Assembly: GCA_944388865.1 (NCBI GenBank)
Contig: CALXKM010000049.1
Coordinates: forward strand, 62,001-126,000
Reading direction: 5' to 3'
From: an uncultured Duodenibacillus sp.
GTDB lineage: Bacteria > Pseudomonadota > Gammaproteobacteria > Burkholderiales > Burkholderiaceae_F
Length of the DNA stretch: 64,000 nt
The notes beneath the pieces are model-generated. The model was not told where the DNA came from. It did no database searches and saw nothing but the letters and a program-made list of their open reading frames with translations. The first letter of the stretch is position 1. Every line of letters begins with the position of its first letter. Made by a program: the position numbers and the translations under genes. Below are positions 45,007-53,658 of this stretch, piece after piece.

Positions 45007-46833
45007 ATGAAGATGAGGCCCATTCAGAGTTCTCTAGTTGCCGTTGCTGCTGCAATGCTTCTGCTGAGTTCTGTTCAAGCTGGTGAATCCATGTCGACAG
45101 CCTCAGCCAAGGCGATCTACTCGCAAGGCGAAAAGAGCGACTATTTGGCAGGATTCCATCAGAAAAAACTGTCGGCCGACTGCTCAAGTTGCCATCCCGG
45201 CGACAAGGTTTCGGATGGACAGACTGAGATTGATCAAAAGTGCGTTTCTTGTCACGGCTCCTACGACAGTCTCGGCAAGAAGGATATGGACGCCGGCAAA
45301 AAGATAAGCGCTCATGCCGGACATTTGTCGATCAACTCCTGCACGACATGCCACGGCGGGCATGAAGCGTCGTTTGCCTATTGCAACAACTGTCATATTT
45401 TTGAGATGCCGATGAAGTTCGGGCGGCAGAAAGAAGCTTATTTGCCGCAGGATCTTTCGATTTATCGCGATGCTGTTGCCAATCGTACGGAAGAGGCTGA
45501 TTTCGTCGTTGTCGGCGCCGGAGGCGCGGGTATTGCCGCAGCCATTGAAGCTTCACGCAAGGGCTTGAAGACAATTGTGCTTGAGAAAATGCCGATAATC
45601 GGCGGCAGTTCGCTTCTTTCCACTGGCGGCATGAATGTGGCTGGCTCCAGACAGCAGCAGGCTGCCGGCATCAAGGATACGCCGCAGATGTTTGTTGAGG
45701 ATACGCTCAAAGTGGGCAAGGGCGTCAATGACAAGGTGCTCGTTGAAGTGCTTGCAGAGCAAAGCAGGTCTGCTCTTGAATGGTTTGAGGGACTCGGCGG
45801 CAAGCTTGATCTCGATCCTGGCGTTTACGGCGGCTGTCAGGCTCCGCGCATGCACTACACCAAGTCTGGCGGCATCGGCCGCTACATGATCAAAGAAATG
45901 AAGCTCGCGCTTGAAAAGTCTGGAGCCGATGTGCGCGTCAACTCTCAGGTCGTGCGTTTGGAGCAGGATGAAAACGGGCGCGTGACGGGTGTTTTGGTCA
46001 AAGGAAAAAATACGGGACTCTACAGAATCAATGCTGCAAGCGTTTTGCTTGCCACGGGCAGTTATGCCAACAACGGAGCGCTGGTTTCCAAGTACCATCC
46101 AGAGTTTTTCGGCATGGTGACGTCTGCTCAGCCCGGATCGCACGGTGACGGCATCTTTCTTGGCAAGGCTGCTGGTGCTCAGACGACGCATCTGGAACGC
46201 GTGCAGGTGCATCCCAATATTGCTTCGGGTACCAGTCTGATGATTACATTGGCGATGCGCACCAATGGCGGCATACTCGTCAACAACAAAGGGCAGCGTT
46301 TTTACAACGACAATGCACCGCGCAATGAACTCGGAGCGGCAATGCTCAAGCAGCCTGCGCAGAAGGTCTGGCTCATCTACGATGATGCAGTTGTGGCCAA
46401 GAGACCGAAGGTGCATCAAGGCTATGTGCGTTTAGGTGTTGTGGTCGAAGGCGAGACGCCGCAGGCGCTTGCAGCGAAAATCGGCATTCCGGCTGAAGAG
46501 TTCGCTAAGACGATGAAGCGCTATGCCGAATTTGTGCAGGCTAAGAAAGACGACGATTTCGGCCGCAAGGAGCTGCCGGAACCTCTCAATGAAGGCAAGC
46601 TCTACGCAATTGACGTTGTGCCGGCTATCGGCGGTACGCTGGGCGGTCTGAGGACTGATGCGCGTACGCGAGTGCTTGATGCCGACGGCAAGCCGATACC
46701 TGGACTTTTGGCTGCAGGCGAGGTTGTAGGCGAGTGGCACGGAGAAGACCGCTACGGCGGCAATGCCGTGGCCGGCAACATTGTGTTTGGCCGCATTGCT
46801 GCCCAAGAGGCGGCGGCCGCTGTCGGAAAGTAA
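45007..46833 (+). CDS. Periplasmic tetraheme flavocytochrome c (fumarate-reductase-like)
   Basis: 608 aa from the ATG at 45007, preceded by AAAGGAG. Sec signal peptide, likely cut after SSVQA. Four heme sites: CSSCH (59-63), CVSCH (79-83), CTTCH (112-116), CNNCH (126-130). An FAD domain starts at ADFVVVGAGGAG (GxGxxG at 170-175) and ends with HGEDRYGGNAVAGNIVFGRIAAQ. The layout is that of Shewanella Fcc3 and related soluble reductases that take electrons from a CymA-like quinol oxidase. The region equal to HHTMGG of Fcc3 reads GGTLGG, so the substrate histidine seems lost, and the natural electron acceptor may not be fumarate. Such enzymes serve anaerobic respiration. Confidence 0.92.
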   Translation: MKMRPIQSSLVAVAAAMLLLSSVQAGESMSTASAKAIYSQGEKSDYLAGFHQKKLSADCSSCHPGDKVSDGQTEIDQKCVSCHGSYDSLGKKDMDAGKKISAHAGHLSINSCTTCHGGHEASFAYCNNCHIFEMPMKFGRQKEAYLPQDLSIYRDAVANRTEEADFVVVGAGGAGIAAAIEASRKGLKTIVLEKMPIIGGSSLLSTGGMNVAGSRQQQAAGIKDTPQMFVEDTLKVGKGVNDKVLVEVLAEQSRSALEWFEGLGGKLDLDPGVYGGCQAPRMHYTKSGGIGRYMIKEMKLALEKSGADVRVNSQVVRLEQDENGRVTGVLVKGKNTGLYRINAASVLLATGSYANNGALVSKYHPEFFGMVTSAQPGSHGDGIFLGKAAGAQTTHLERVQVHPNIASGTSLMITLAMRTNGGILVNNKGQRFYNDNAPRNELGAAMLKQPAQKVWLIYDDAVVAKRPKVHQGYVRLGVVVEGETPQALAAKIGIPAEEFAKTMKRYAEFVQAKKDDDFGRKELPEPLNEGKLYAIDVVPAIGGTLGGLRTDARTRVLDADGKPIPGLLAAGEVVGEWHGEDRYGGNAVAGNIVFGRIAAQEAAAAVGK

Positions 46834-46870
46834 ACCTCTGATACGGCCCGCAGCCTCTGATTGTTCGCAA

Positions 46871-46904
46871 GCCGGGTTCTGCTCGTTTTTGGGCAGAACT
46901 CGGC
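46871..46904 (+). other. 12-bp hairpin after the flavocytochrome gene
   Basis: GCCGGGTTCTGC pairs with GCAGAACTCGGC (one G-U), loop of 10 containing TTTTT. There is no T run after it, so it may protect the mRNA end instead of stopping transcription. The remaining bases to 47082 hold nothing I can name. Confidence 0.55.
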
Positions 46905-47082
46905 GAGATGTCTCAAACTCAGACAGGCAGGCGGCATTGGGCAGTCGTTTGGTGATGGGTTATGGAAAGCTCAATTTTCATGTTCAAACACCCCGCCATC
47001 AACCCACCAAAAAACTGCGGCTGCGAGCGTCATTTGCTGAGGCTTGCAAATGGCTTTCCCTTGTATGCTATTGAAAATAAAG

Positions 47083-47113
47083 AAAAAACCGGACGATCAA
47101 AAATCATCCGGTT
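47083..47113 (-). terminator. Terminator of tRNA-Ser
   Basis: On the minus strand AACCGGATGAT pairs with ATCGTCCGGTT (one G-U), loop TTTTG, then TTTTCTTT. Confidence 0.85.
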
Positions 47114-47121
47114 CATCTTCT

Positions 47122-47212
47122 TGGCGGAAGGGGAGGGATTCGAACCCTCGATACGGTATAACCGTATACCGGATTTCGAGTCCGGCGCATTCGACCACTC
47201 TGCCACCCTTCC
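47122..47212 (-). tRNA. tRNA-Ser (anticodon CGA)
   Basis: 91-nt type II tRNA with acceptor GGAAGGG/CCCTTCC, discriminator G, encoded CCA, anticodon stem CCGGA/TCCGG around CTCGAAA (CGA, reads UCG) and a long variable arm with stem TACGGT/ACCGTA. A TACAAT box lies about 25 bases upstream on the minus strand. Confidence 0.96.
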
Positions 47213-47441
47213 CAAGGTTTCTGAGTGAGGTTGCGCATTGTAGCAAAAAAATGCGATTGTGTAGGGAGCCATGGGCTAAATTTTTTTTCGATGATAAACC
47301 TCGAAATTTTGAAATTGTGTGGCTATCGTGCTCGTTTTCTGCCGTCAGACGCAGAGAGCGAGCTGAATTGATTGAAGATTTTTACAATCGACAGTAAGCT
47401 TAAGCTGTCTGTTTATGTGTATTTCCAAGGAGAATCATCCG

Positions 47442-48101
47442 ATGGCAGTTGACAACAAAGACCTCCCTCTGAAGGATTTCAGGGACGCACACGATCGTCT
47501 CTATGCGATCACCAAGCAGCTTCACGATACCTTTGAGCGCGGCGAACTGACCATCAAGCAGGGTGCGTTCGAAGAAATGATCCGAGCAAGTCAGTCGATG
47601 CTGATTCAAAGCGAGGACCTGTTAAAGAAGATTGAATCCGCAGCCGAGGCAAAGGAAGCAAAGGCGGCTCCGGCACCCAAAAAGCAGGCAGCTGCAAAGG
47701 TCCCCGCCAAGAAAGCATCCGCGGCCGAAGTGCAGGCAAAGTCTGAAGAAGCACCAGCCAAGTCTGCGGCCAAGACTGCAGCCAAGACTGCAGCCAAAAA
47801 GCCTGCGCCAGCTAAGAAGCTGACTGCGAAAAAGCCTGCAGCCGCTGCTCAGACCAAGACGGTAAAGACTGCTGCTAAAGCCGCCCCAAAGCCGGCAGCT
47901 GAAAAGGCCCAGGAAAAGGCTCCCGCCAAGACTGCGGCAAAGACAGTCAAGGCTCCGGCCAAATCGGCTGCAGCCAAGGCTCCGGCAGCAGCAAAAACTG
48001 CAGCGGCCAAAAAGACCTCAGCAAAGCCAGCGGCAGCTAAACCTGCGGCAAAGCCGGCCGCTAGGAAGACGGGGGTCTCCCGCAAGTCCGCCGCCAAGTA
48101 G
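47442..48101 (+). CDS. Histone-H1-like Ala/Lys-rich protein
   Basis: 219 aa from the ATG at 47442, which has AAGGAGA upstream; a frame start at 47415 is less likely. Residues 1-65 are a helical acidic/basic domain (KDFRDAHDRLYAITKQLHD...). From about residue 70 to the end the chain is almost only Ala, Lys, Pro and Ser with AAK/AKKP/KTAAK repeats, like the H1-type tails of bacterial histone-like proteins (HctA, AlgP, BpH1). It probably binds DNA without sequence preference. Tail length in this class varies between strains because the DNA is repetitive. It ends in a 15-bp terminator. Confidence 0.8.
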   Translation: MAVDNKDLPLKDFRDAHDRLYAITKQLHDTFERGELTIKQGAFEEMIRASQSMLIQSEDLLKKIESAAEAKEAKAAPAPKKQAAAKVPAKKASAAEVQAKSEEAPAKSAAKTAAKTAAKKPAPAKKLTAKKPAAAAQTKTVKTAAKAAPKPAAEKAQEKAPAKTAAKTVKAPAKSAAAKAPAAAKTAAAKKTSAKPAAAKPAAKPAARKTGVSRKSAAK

Positions 48102-48127
48102 TCTGCAAAGCAGGAAATCAGCATCTG

Positions 48128-48166
48128 AAAGCGTTCGTTGAAGATCATTTCGACGGGCGCTTTTTT
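48128..48166 (+). terminator. Terminator after the H1-like gene
   Basis: AAAGCGTTCGTTGAA pairs with TTCGACGGGCGCTTT (three G-U) around GATCAT, then TTTTTT in total. Confidence 0.9.
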
Positions 48167-48310
48167 GAGACGAGAGAATTGCTGCGCATCAAGAAAGCAC
48201 AAGGCTTGAGGATTTAGGTTGAACAAGCGCGGCAGAATCTTTCTGTGCCCGAAATAGTTTCGCAGTATATTTTTTTCCTGTAAGATTTCGCGCAGACTCA
48301 GGGTGCGCGA

Positions 48311-48353
48311 CGCAAAAAGCGCTGCGTGGAGTCTCTTTCGCAAAAAGCGCTGC
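48311..48353 (+). repeat. 15-bp direct repeats upstream of scpB
   Basis: CGCAAAAAGCGCTGC at 48311-48325 and again at 48339-48353, 28 bases apart centre to centre. They sit in a 360-base stretch (48167-48531) where I see no supportable gene. The spacing is close to 2.7 helical turns. Possible protein-binding sites ahead of scpB. Confidence 0.5.
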
Positions 48354-48531
48354 CGCTGCCTCCGATGCTTAAAAACAATTAGACGATTGTCATCGTCTGC
48401 GGCGTGCACAGAATTTTTAAGCTGGCGGCGCAGATTTCTATTTAAAGCAAACCAATGTAGCCCGGGCATGCGCGAAGCTTGCATTGCGCCCGTGGCGGTT
48501 GATGATTTGCTGTTTTTGCTTGTTTCTCACT

Positions 48532-49350
48532 GTGGTCGACTCACTTCAACCGTCTTATTTGATAGAAGCCGCGCTTTTGACAAGTCCGCAGCCGCTCAAA
48601 ATTGAGTCTTTAGTCAAGCTTCTTGACGGGACGATGAAAAAGGCGCAGGTCCTTGAGCTCTTGTCCAAGCTTGAAGTCTTCTGGCGCAGCCGCGGCTTGA
48701 GGCTTGTCGAAACGGCTGAAGGCTGGAGATTTCAGAGTACGGCTGAGGTCACGCAGGCATTGGTAAGGCTCAGCGGCCAGAAGCCGCCGAAGTATTCGCG
48801 CGCAGTGCTCGAGACGCTTGCCATCATTGCTTATCGGCAGCCGGCAACGCGCGGAGACATCGAAGAAATTCGCGGCGTTGCGGTCAACCCCAATGTGATG
48901 CGTCAGCTCGAAGAGCGCGGCTGGGTTGAGGTCATCGGTCATCGTGAAACGCCGGGGCGTCCGAGTTTGTTCGGCACGACGAAGCAGTTTTTGACGGATT
49001 TGGGGCTGAAGTCTTTGTCTGAACTTCCCCCGCTTGCTGGAGCCCAGCCGCAGATGCAGGAGTTTGAGCTTGATCTGCCCGATCCTCGGGAGGCTGCTCA
49101 GGAGTCTGCAGATGAGTCGTCCGAAGAGGATGTTGCGGACAATCAAGAGAATTTGAGCGTGCTAGACGACGCGCTTGCAGTGCCTCACATCGACTCTGAG
49201 GAACAGATGTTGGAAGAAGGCGCGCTTGGGCCGACATATGCCACTGAGAGCGAGCTTCAAACAGGTGCCGCTCTCGAAGCCGAGGGCGATTCTAAGCCGG
49301 CCGATTCGACTGAAGAAAATATAGATGAAGCACCGAAAATGGTGCGCTAG
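48532..49350 (+). CDS. scpB: Segregation and condensation protein B
   Basis: 272 aa if the GTG at 48532 is used. Starts at 48484 (TTG) or 48502 (ATG) would add a Cys-rich hydrophobic stretch not seen in ScpB; no candidate has a good ribosome site, so the start is uncertain. Two winged-helix domains are visible (LIEAALLTSPQPLKIESLV and YSRAVLETLAIIAYRQPATRGDIEEIRG), with GRPSLFGTTKQFLTDLGL closing the second. The last about 90 residues are acidic and low complexity. ScpB with ScpA and SMC condenses the chromosome; scpA is not adjacent. rluB follows, a common pairing. Confidence 0.9.
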   Translation: MVDSLQPSYLIEAALLTSPQPLKIESLVKLLDGTMKKAQVLELLSKLEVFWRSRGLRLVETAEGWRFQSTAEVTQALVRLSGQKPPKYSRAVLETLAIIAYRQPATRGDIEEIRGVAVNPNVMRQLEERGWVEVIGHRETPGRPSLFGTTKQFLTDLGLKSLSELPPLAGAQPQMQEFELDLPDPREAAQESADESSEEDVADNQENLSVLDDALAVPHIDSEEQMLEEGALGPTYATESELQTGAALEAEGDSKPADSTEENIDEAPKMVR

Positions 49351-49417
49351 GCAATAAGGATAATTTGAGCAAAAGCCGCAGAAGAGCGCGGACTTTGCGC
49401 ATATAAGTTCGAAAACT

Positions 49418-51190
49418 ATGACAGAAGCAGAAAAAGAAAATTCCGTTGAACAAACAGCACAAAATGAGGCTCAGCCGTCAGCCATGCGCTCACGCACGCG
49501 TTATGCGCTTCGCCGCCGCATGAGACTCAAGCCTGCAGCGGCCAAAGGTGAGCAAAAAGAAGCCGCAGCGAGCCAATCCGATGATGTCGCGTCCTCTGAA
49601 GTGGTTTTATCCGAACAAGATCAGCCCAAAACAAGAAAGCGCCGCGCGCGTACTCTGAAGACGCCGGCCGTTGACGATGCGCACATCAACGAAAACTCTT
49701 CTGAAGCACAAGGCGCTGCCGAAGAATCTAGCATGCAGCCGAATTTGACTGAAGATACGGAAAAGTCCGTTCGTAAGATTGTGCGCAGGCGCACTCTTAG
49801 GCCCAAAGTTGTCAAAAGCGAACGGCTTCCAGATGAAAACGATGCAGTTCCAGCAGCAGGTTTTGCAGACGATGCGCATGTGACTCTTGTCGTTGATCAG
49901 GAAGAAGACGCAGCCATTGATGCGTACGCCGCTGAGCCGTCTCATGAAGAGTTTAGAAAACCTCGCCGTACCCGGGTCTATCGCAATCTGCGCGGGAAAT
50001 ATCGCACAGACCGACGAGCCGATAAAAAGCCGGAAGCCGAAGATTTGACCGAGATTGACGATGACTTTGTGCCCGATGACGGCGAAGTTGAACAGTCCGT
50101 GTTTGCTCCGCAGCTCTTTGACGCCAAGGTGCTCGCCAGAGGACGTGCGGCCAAGAAAAGAGAACTCGTCAGTCAAAGCGAAAAGCTGCACAAAGTGCTC
50201 GCCGACATCGGCCTGGGCAGCCGCCGCGATATGGAGCAGCTCATTCTTGAGGGGCGCATTTCGGTCAATTCTGAGCCGGCGCACCTTGGCCAGCGCATCA
50301 TGCCCGGCGACATCATCCGCATGAACGGCCGCGTGGTCAAGCGCATGCCTGCCACGGCCAAGCCTAAAACGCCCCGCGTGCTTGTCTACCATAAGCCTGC
50401 AGGAGAAATCGTGAGCATGGACGACCCTCAGGGGCGCCCCACGGTGTTCGATCACCTTCCCAAGATTACCGGTGCGCGGTGGATTGCGGTCGGAAGACTG
50501 GACTTCAACACCGAAGGACTGCTTCTTTTCACCACGAGCGGCGATTTGGCAAACCGCCTGATGCATCCGCGCTATCAGATTGAGCGTGAGTATGCCGTAC
50601 GAGCCGCAGGCACCATGACCGATGAGGCCAGGAGAGCTCTCACGGAAGGCGTCATGCTCGAAGACGGTCCTGCGGCATTCTCCATGCTCGAAGAAAAGGG
50701 CGGAGACAATCTCAACAAGTGGTATCTAGTGCGCATCAGCGAAGGACGCAACAGAGAAGTGCGCCGCATGTTTGCCGCCGTGGGGCTTACGGTGAGCCGC
50801 CTGATTCGCGTGCGCTATGGCGCCGTGCATCTGCCTGCAGATCTTGCCAAGGGGCAAAAGCGCGAATTGCAGCCGGAGTGGGTGCAGGCCTGGATGGCTG
50901 ATCTCAAGCAGCAAGAAGAGGCGGCATCGCCCGCTAGAAAAAAGCCCAGAAATTTCAAGTCGGCTCCGGCAAAGAAGGCTGCCGGCGCACCTTCTTTTGG
51001 GCGCAGAAAGGCGGCAAGCTGGCAGCCCGATCCAATGACGAGCACGGTCAACTACATCGCCAGCGGAAAGATCGGCGCCATTACTCGCAGCTACGGCAGA
51101 ACGCTTGCGGCGCAGGATCCGTATGCGGCTGAGCCGATGCGGCAGAGCCGTGGAAATCGCCGCACGAAAGGATACGGAGGACGCAAATAA
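49418..51190 (+). CDS. rluB: 23S rRNA pseudouridine synthase RluB with long basic N-terminus
   Basis: 590 aa, about twice the E. coli enzyme. Residues 1-240 are a charged, low-complexity region (Arg/Lys and Glu/Ala-rich). The S4 RNA-binding domain follows ([20 protein letters not shown]), then the RsuA-type synthase domain with catalytic Asp in [14 protein letters not shown] and the family motif [11 protein letters not shown] basic C-tail (residues 500-590) is also long. It isomerises a uridine near 2605 in 23S rRNA. It lies after scpB, as in many genomes. Confidence 0.93.
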   Translation: MTEAEKENSVEQTAQNEAQPSAMRSRTRYALRRRMRLKPAAAKGEQKEAAASQSDDVASSEVVLSEQDQPKTRKRRARTLKTPAVDDAHINENSSEAQGAAEESSMQPNLTEDTEKSVRKIVRRRTLRPKVVKSERLPDENDAVPAAGFADDAHVTLVVDQEEDAAIDAYAAEPSHEEFRKPRRTRVYRNLRGKYRTDRRADKKPEAEDLTEIDDDFVPDDGEVEQSVFAPQLFDAKVLARGRAAKKRELVSQSEKLHKVLADIGLGSRRDMEQLILEGRISVNSEPAHLGQRIMPGDIIRMNGRVVKRMPATAKPKTPRVLVYHKPAGEIVSMDDPQGRPTVFDHLPKITGARWIAVGRLDFNTEGLLLFTTSGDLANRLMHPRYQIEREYAVRAAGTMTDEARRALTEGVMLEDGPAAFSMLEEKGGDNLNKWYLVRISEGRNREVRRMFAAVGLTVSRLIRVRYGAVHLPADLAKGQKRELQPEWVQAWMADLKQQEEAASPARKKPRNFKSAPAKKAAGAPSFGRRKAASWQPDPMTSTVNYIASGKIGAITRSYGRTLAAQDPYAAEPMRQSRGNRRTKGYGGRK

Positions 51191-51241
51191 GCGTTCAAGC
51201 AAAAGAGGTCGCAGGACGGGGCGAAAAAGTTGAAAAAATTG

Positions 51242-51270
51242 TTGAAATTCAACGATTAGCCCCGTATAAT
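51242..51270 (+). promoter_or_regulatory. Sigma70 promoter of the rimP-nusA-infB operon
   Basis: TTGAAA (51242-51247), a 17-base spacer and a perfect TATAAT (51265-51270). This is the best promoter in the window. The expected start near 51277 leaves a leader of about 180 bases before rimP. Confidence 0.85.
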
Positions 51271-51387
51271 GCGGCCCATCGACGCCAACGTTGAGCTTTT
51301 GGTTGCGCCATTGGGTGTTTTTCTGGAAGCCGGCGGACTGCGTCGCCTCACTAAACCTTTGCTACGGACGTCATCGGCCGGCAAGGT

Positions 51388-51434
51388 GCCCTGTCAAAGG
51401 GCGTAGGGATGGGCAGTTTCGCCCATTTTTTTTT
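51388..51434 (+). terminator. Leader hairpins with terminator just before rimP
   Basis: GCCCT (51388-51392) pairs with AGGGC (51398-51402). Then ATGGGC (51409-51414) pairs with GCCCAT (51421-51426), loop AGTTTC, followed by eight or more T. The terminator ends about 22 bases before the rimP ATG and after the promoter, so it should act as an attenuator of the whole operon. Confidence 0.75.
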
Positions 51435-51456
51435 GTTTCATTCCTTCTTCGATCGA

Positions 51457-52032
51457 ATGCCTAAAAGCACTTCTGAAATTATTGACATCGTCGAAAGCAC
51501 CGTCGAGGGATTGGGCTACGAATTCGTTGAATTCGAGCGGCTGCCCCGAGGATTGATGCGCGTGACGATTGATCGCCCTGCTGACGGCGGGGTGACGGTT
51601 GATGATTGCGAAATCGTCAGCGATCAGATCACGCATCTGTTTATGGTCGAAGGCGTCGACTACGAGCGGCTTGAAGTTGCAAGTCCCGGCGTTGAGCGTC
51701 CTTTAAAGCGCGTGCGCGACTGGCGCCGCTTTGCGGGTGAATTCGCCCATGTTGAACTCTACGAACCGATGCACGCCGAGGGCTTTCCCGAGGCCGGCCG
51801 CAGAAAGCTCGACGGCCGCATTCTGGGCGTAGAAGGCGAAGAGGGAGCCGAAGTGATCCGCTTTTCGTTTGAAGAAGTTGATGTGGCGCGTACGCCGAGT
51901 CAGGCAGCCCGTGCCCGGGCCCAAAAGGTCAAAAAGACCAAGGCCGAACCCATTGTCGTCATGTTCGCATTCAACGATGTGGACAGGGCGAATTTGATTG
52001 CTCAATTGGACTTTAAAGGAAAACAGAAATGA
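51457..52032 (+). CDS. rimP: Ribosome maturation factor RimP
   Basis: 191 aa from the ATG at 51457 (MPKSTSEIIDIVESTVEGLGYE); the frame continues upstream only through the leader terminator. The N-terminal alpha/beta domain and C-terminal SH3-like domain (DGRILGVEGEEGAEVIRFSF) are recognisable, with the conserved VASPGVERPLKR in between. RimP helps 30S assembly. It overlaps nusA by 4 bases (ATGA at 52029). Confidence 0.95.
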   Translation: MPKSTSEIIDIVESTVEGLGYEFVEFERLPRGLMRVTIDRPADGGVTVDDCEIVSDQITHLFMVEGVDYERLEVASPGVERPLKRVRDWRRFAGEFAHVELYEPMHAEGFPEAGRRKLDGRILGVEGEEGAEVIRFSFEEVDVARTPSQAARARAQKVKKTKAEPIVVMFAFNDVDRANLIAQLDFKGKQK

Positions 52033-53516
52033 GCCGTGAAATGCTCGATATGGTCGATGTGCTCGCCAATGAAAAAAGTGTTGAGAAGGCAGCCGTCTTC
52101 GGCGTGCTCGAAACGGCTCTGGCCAGCGCCGTGAAGAAGGCGCAGTTCCCGGGCGAGGATGCCGACGTCATTGTGCGCGTTGACAGAAATACGGGGGACT
52201 GGACTGCCGTGCGCCGCTGGCTTGTCGTCAGCGATGATCAGGGGCTGCAGCAGCCTGATCGCGAAGAGATGTATTCCGACATCTGCGATGATTATCCCGA
52301 TATCGCTGTGGGTGACTATATTGAAAAGCCCATCGAAAACATCAACACGAGCGGCCGTCGCTTCGCACAGGATGCCAAGCAGGTGATTCTGCAGAGATTG
52401 CGCGATGCCGAGCGCGAACAAATTCTCAAGGAATTTCTTGCCCGCGATGAGAAGGTTGTTTCCGGTCAGGTCAAGCGCGTCGACAAGGAAGGCGCCATTA
52501 TCGAAATCGGCCGACTTGAAGCACGCCTGCCGCGCTCGGAGATGATTCCGCGTGAAAACCTTCGCAATACCGATCGCGTGCGCGCCTATGTGCTGCGTGT
52601 TGACGAATCGGCTAAGGGGCGTCAGGTGATTCTTTCTCGCGCCTGCCCGGAATTCATCAAGAAGCTTTTTGAGCTCGAAGTTCCCGAAATTGAAGAAGGC
52701 GTTGTTGAAATCAAGGCAGCTGCCCGCGATCCGGGCTCTCGCGCCAAGATTGCCGTGATGAGCCGCGACAAGCGCATAGAGCCGGTGGGCACTTGCATCG
52801 GCATTCGCGGTTCGCGCGTGACGGCCGTCACCAATGAGCTCGCCGGCGAGCGCATTGATGTTGTGCGTTGGGACGAAAATCCCGTGCAGTACATCGTTGA
52901 AGCTTTAAAGCCTGCAAAGGTGAGCAAGGTCTTTGCCGACGAAGATGCTCACTCCATGGATGTGACGGTCGATGAGGAAAATCTGGCGATCGCCATTGGC
53001 CGTGCTGGTCAGAACGTGCGATTGGCTTCCGAGCTTACCGGCTGGCAGATCAACATCATGACTGCTGAAGAAGCCGACAAGAAGCAGCAGGAAGAAGTGC
53101 GCGAAGCCAGCGAAGAGTTCATGCGTGAACTTGACATGGACGAAGAGGCCGCGCGTGCGCTCATCGACTCGGGCATCTATACGCTCGAAGAGCTCGCTTA
53201 TGTGCCCGAGCAGGAAATCATTGATCTGGGCGTGTTTGATGCAGAAACGGTCGTTGAACTGCGCGACAGAGCGCGCCGTGCGCTGCTCTCGCAGGCACTA
53301 AAGCGTGAAGAAAACCTGCGTCAGGCCGACGCGAGCCTGCTTGAGCTCGAGGGGATGGACTCCGACCTGGCAAGCAAGCTCGTGAGCGAGGGCGTCAAGA
53401 CTGCCGATGATCTGGGCGACCTTGACGTGGAAGAGTTGATGCAAAAAAGCGGCGTTGATGAAGAACGTGCCAAGGCGCTCATCATGTCCGCCCGCGCCCG
53501 TTGGACGCAGCAGTAA
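52029..53516 (+). CDS. nusA: Transcription termination/antitermination factor NusA
   Basis: 495 aa, like E. coli NusA. An N-terminal RNA-polymerase-binding domain (1-130) is followed by S1 (VVSGQVKRVDKEGAIIEI), KH1 and KH2 (GIRGSRVTAVTNELAGERID; AIGRAGQNVRLASELTGW) and two C-terminal acidic helix-hairpin repeats (AR1/AR2) from about residue 360. NusA controls pausing and termination and is expected to regulate its own operon, which fits the leader terminator upstream. infB follows 142 bases later. Confidence 0.97.
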   Translation: MSREMLDMVDVLANEKSVEKAAVFGVLETALASAVKKAQFPGEDADVIVRVDRNTGDWTAVRRWLVVSDDQGLQQPDREEMYSDICDDYPDIAVGDYIEKPIENINTSGRRFAQDAKQVILQRLRDAEREQILKEFLARDEKVVSGQVKRVDKEGAIIEIGRLEARLPRSEMIPRENLRNTDRVRAYVLRVDESAKGRQVILSRACPEFIKKLFELEVPEIEEGVVEIKAAARDPGSRAKIAVMSRDKRIEPVGTCIGIRGSRVTAVTNELAGERIDVVRWDENPVQYIVEALKPAKVSKVFADEDAHSMDVTVDEENLAIAIGRAGQNVRLASELTGWQINIMTAEEADKKQQEEVREASEEFMRELDMDEEAARALIDSGIYTLEELAYVPEQEIIDLGVFDAETVVELRDRARRALLSQALKREENLRQADASLLELEGMDSDLASKLVSEGVKTADDLGDLDVEELMQKSGVDEERAKALIMSARARWTQQ

Positions 53517-53658
53517 GCTCGAAGTCTTTTTCCAAGACTTCCATTGAAATAATCTGAATTTGCCGTTTGTCTAGAAACGACGGCGCCGGACAAAGAAGGC
53601 TTTCGAGCCCGCGGCGCACGACAACATCAAAGCATTCGGCAGGGAGAAAAAGGAAAAC

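Noticed and set aside
45007-46833. Classical fumarate reductase FrdA
   Set aside because: The protein has a Sec signal and four CXXCH heme sites and no FrdB neighbour; it is a soluble flavocytochrome.
47849-48484. 211-codon open frame on the minus strand opposite the H1-like gene
   Set aside because: Much of it is the complement of the Ala/Lys repeat region, which leaves all frames open. The rest lacks any motif and crosses the terminator at 48128.
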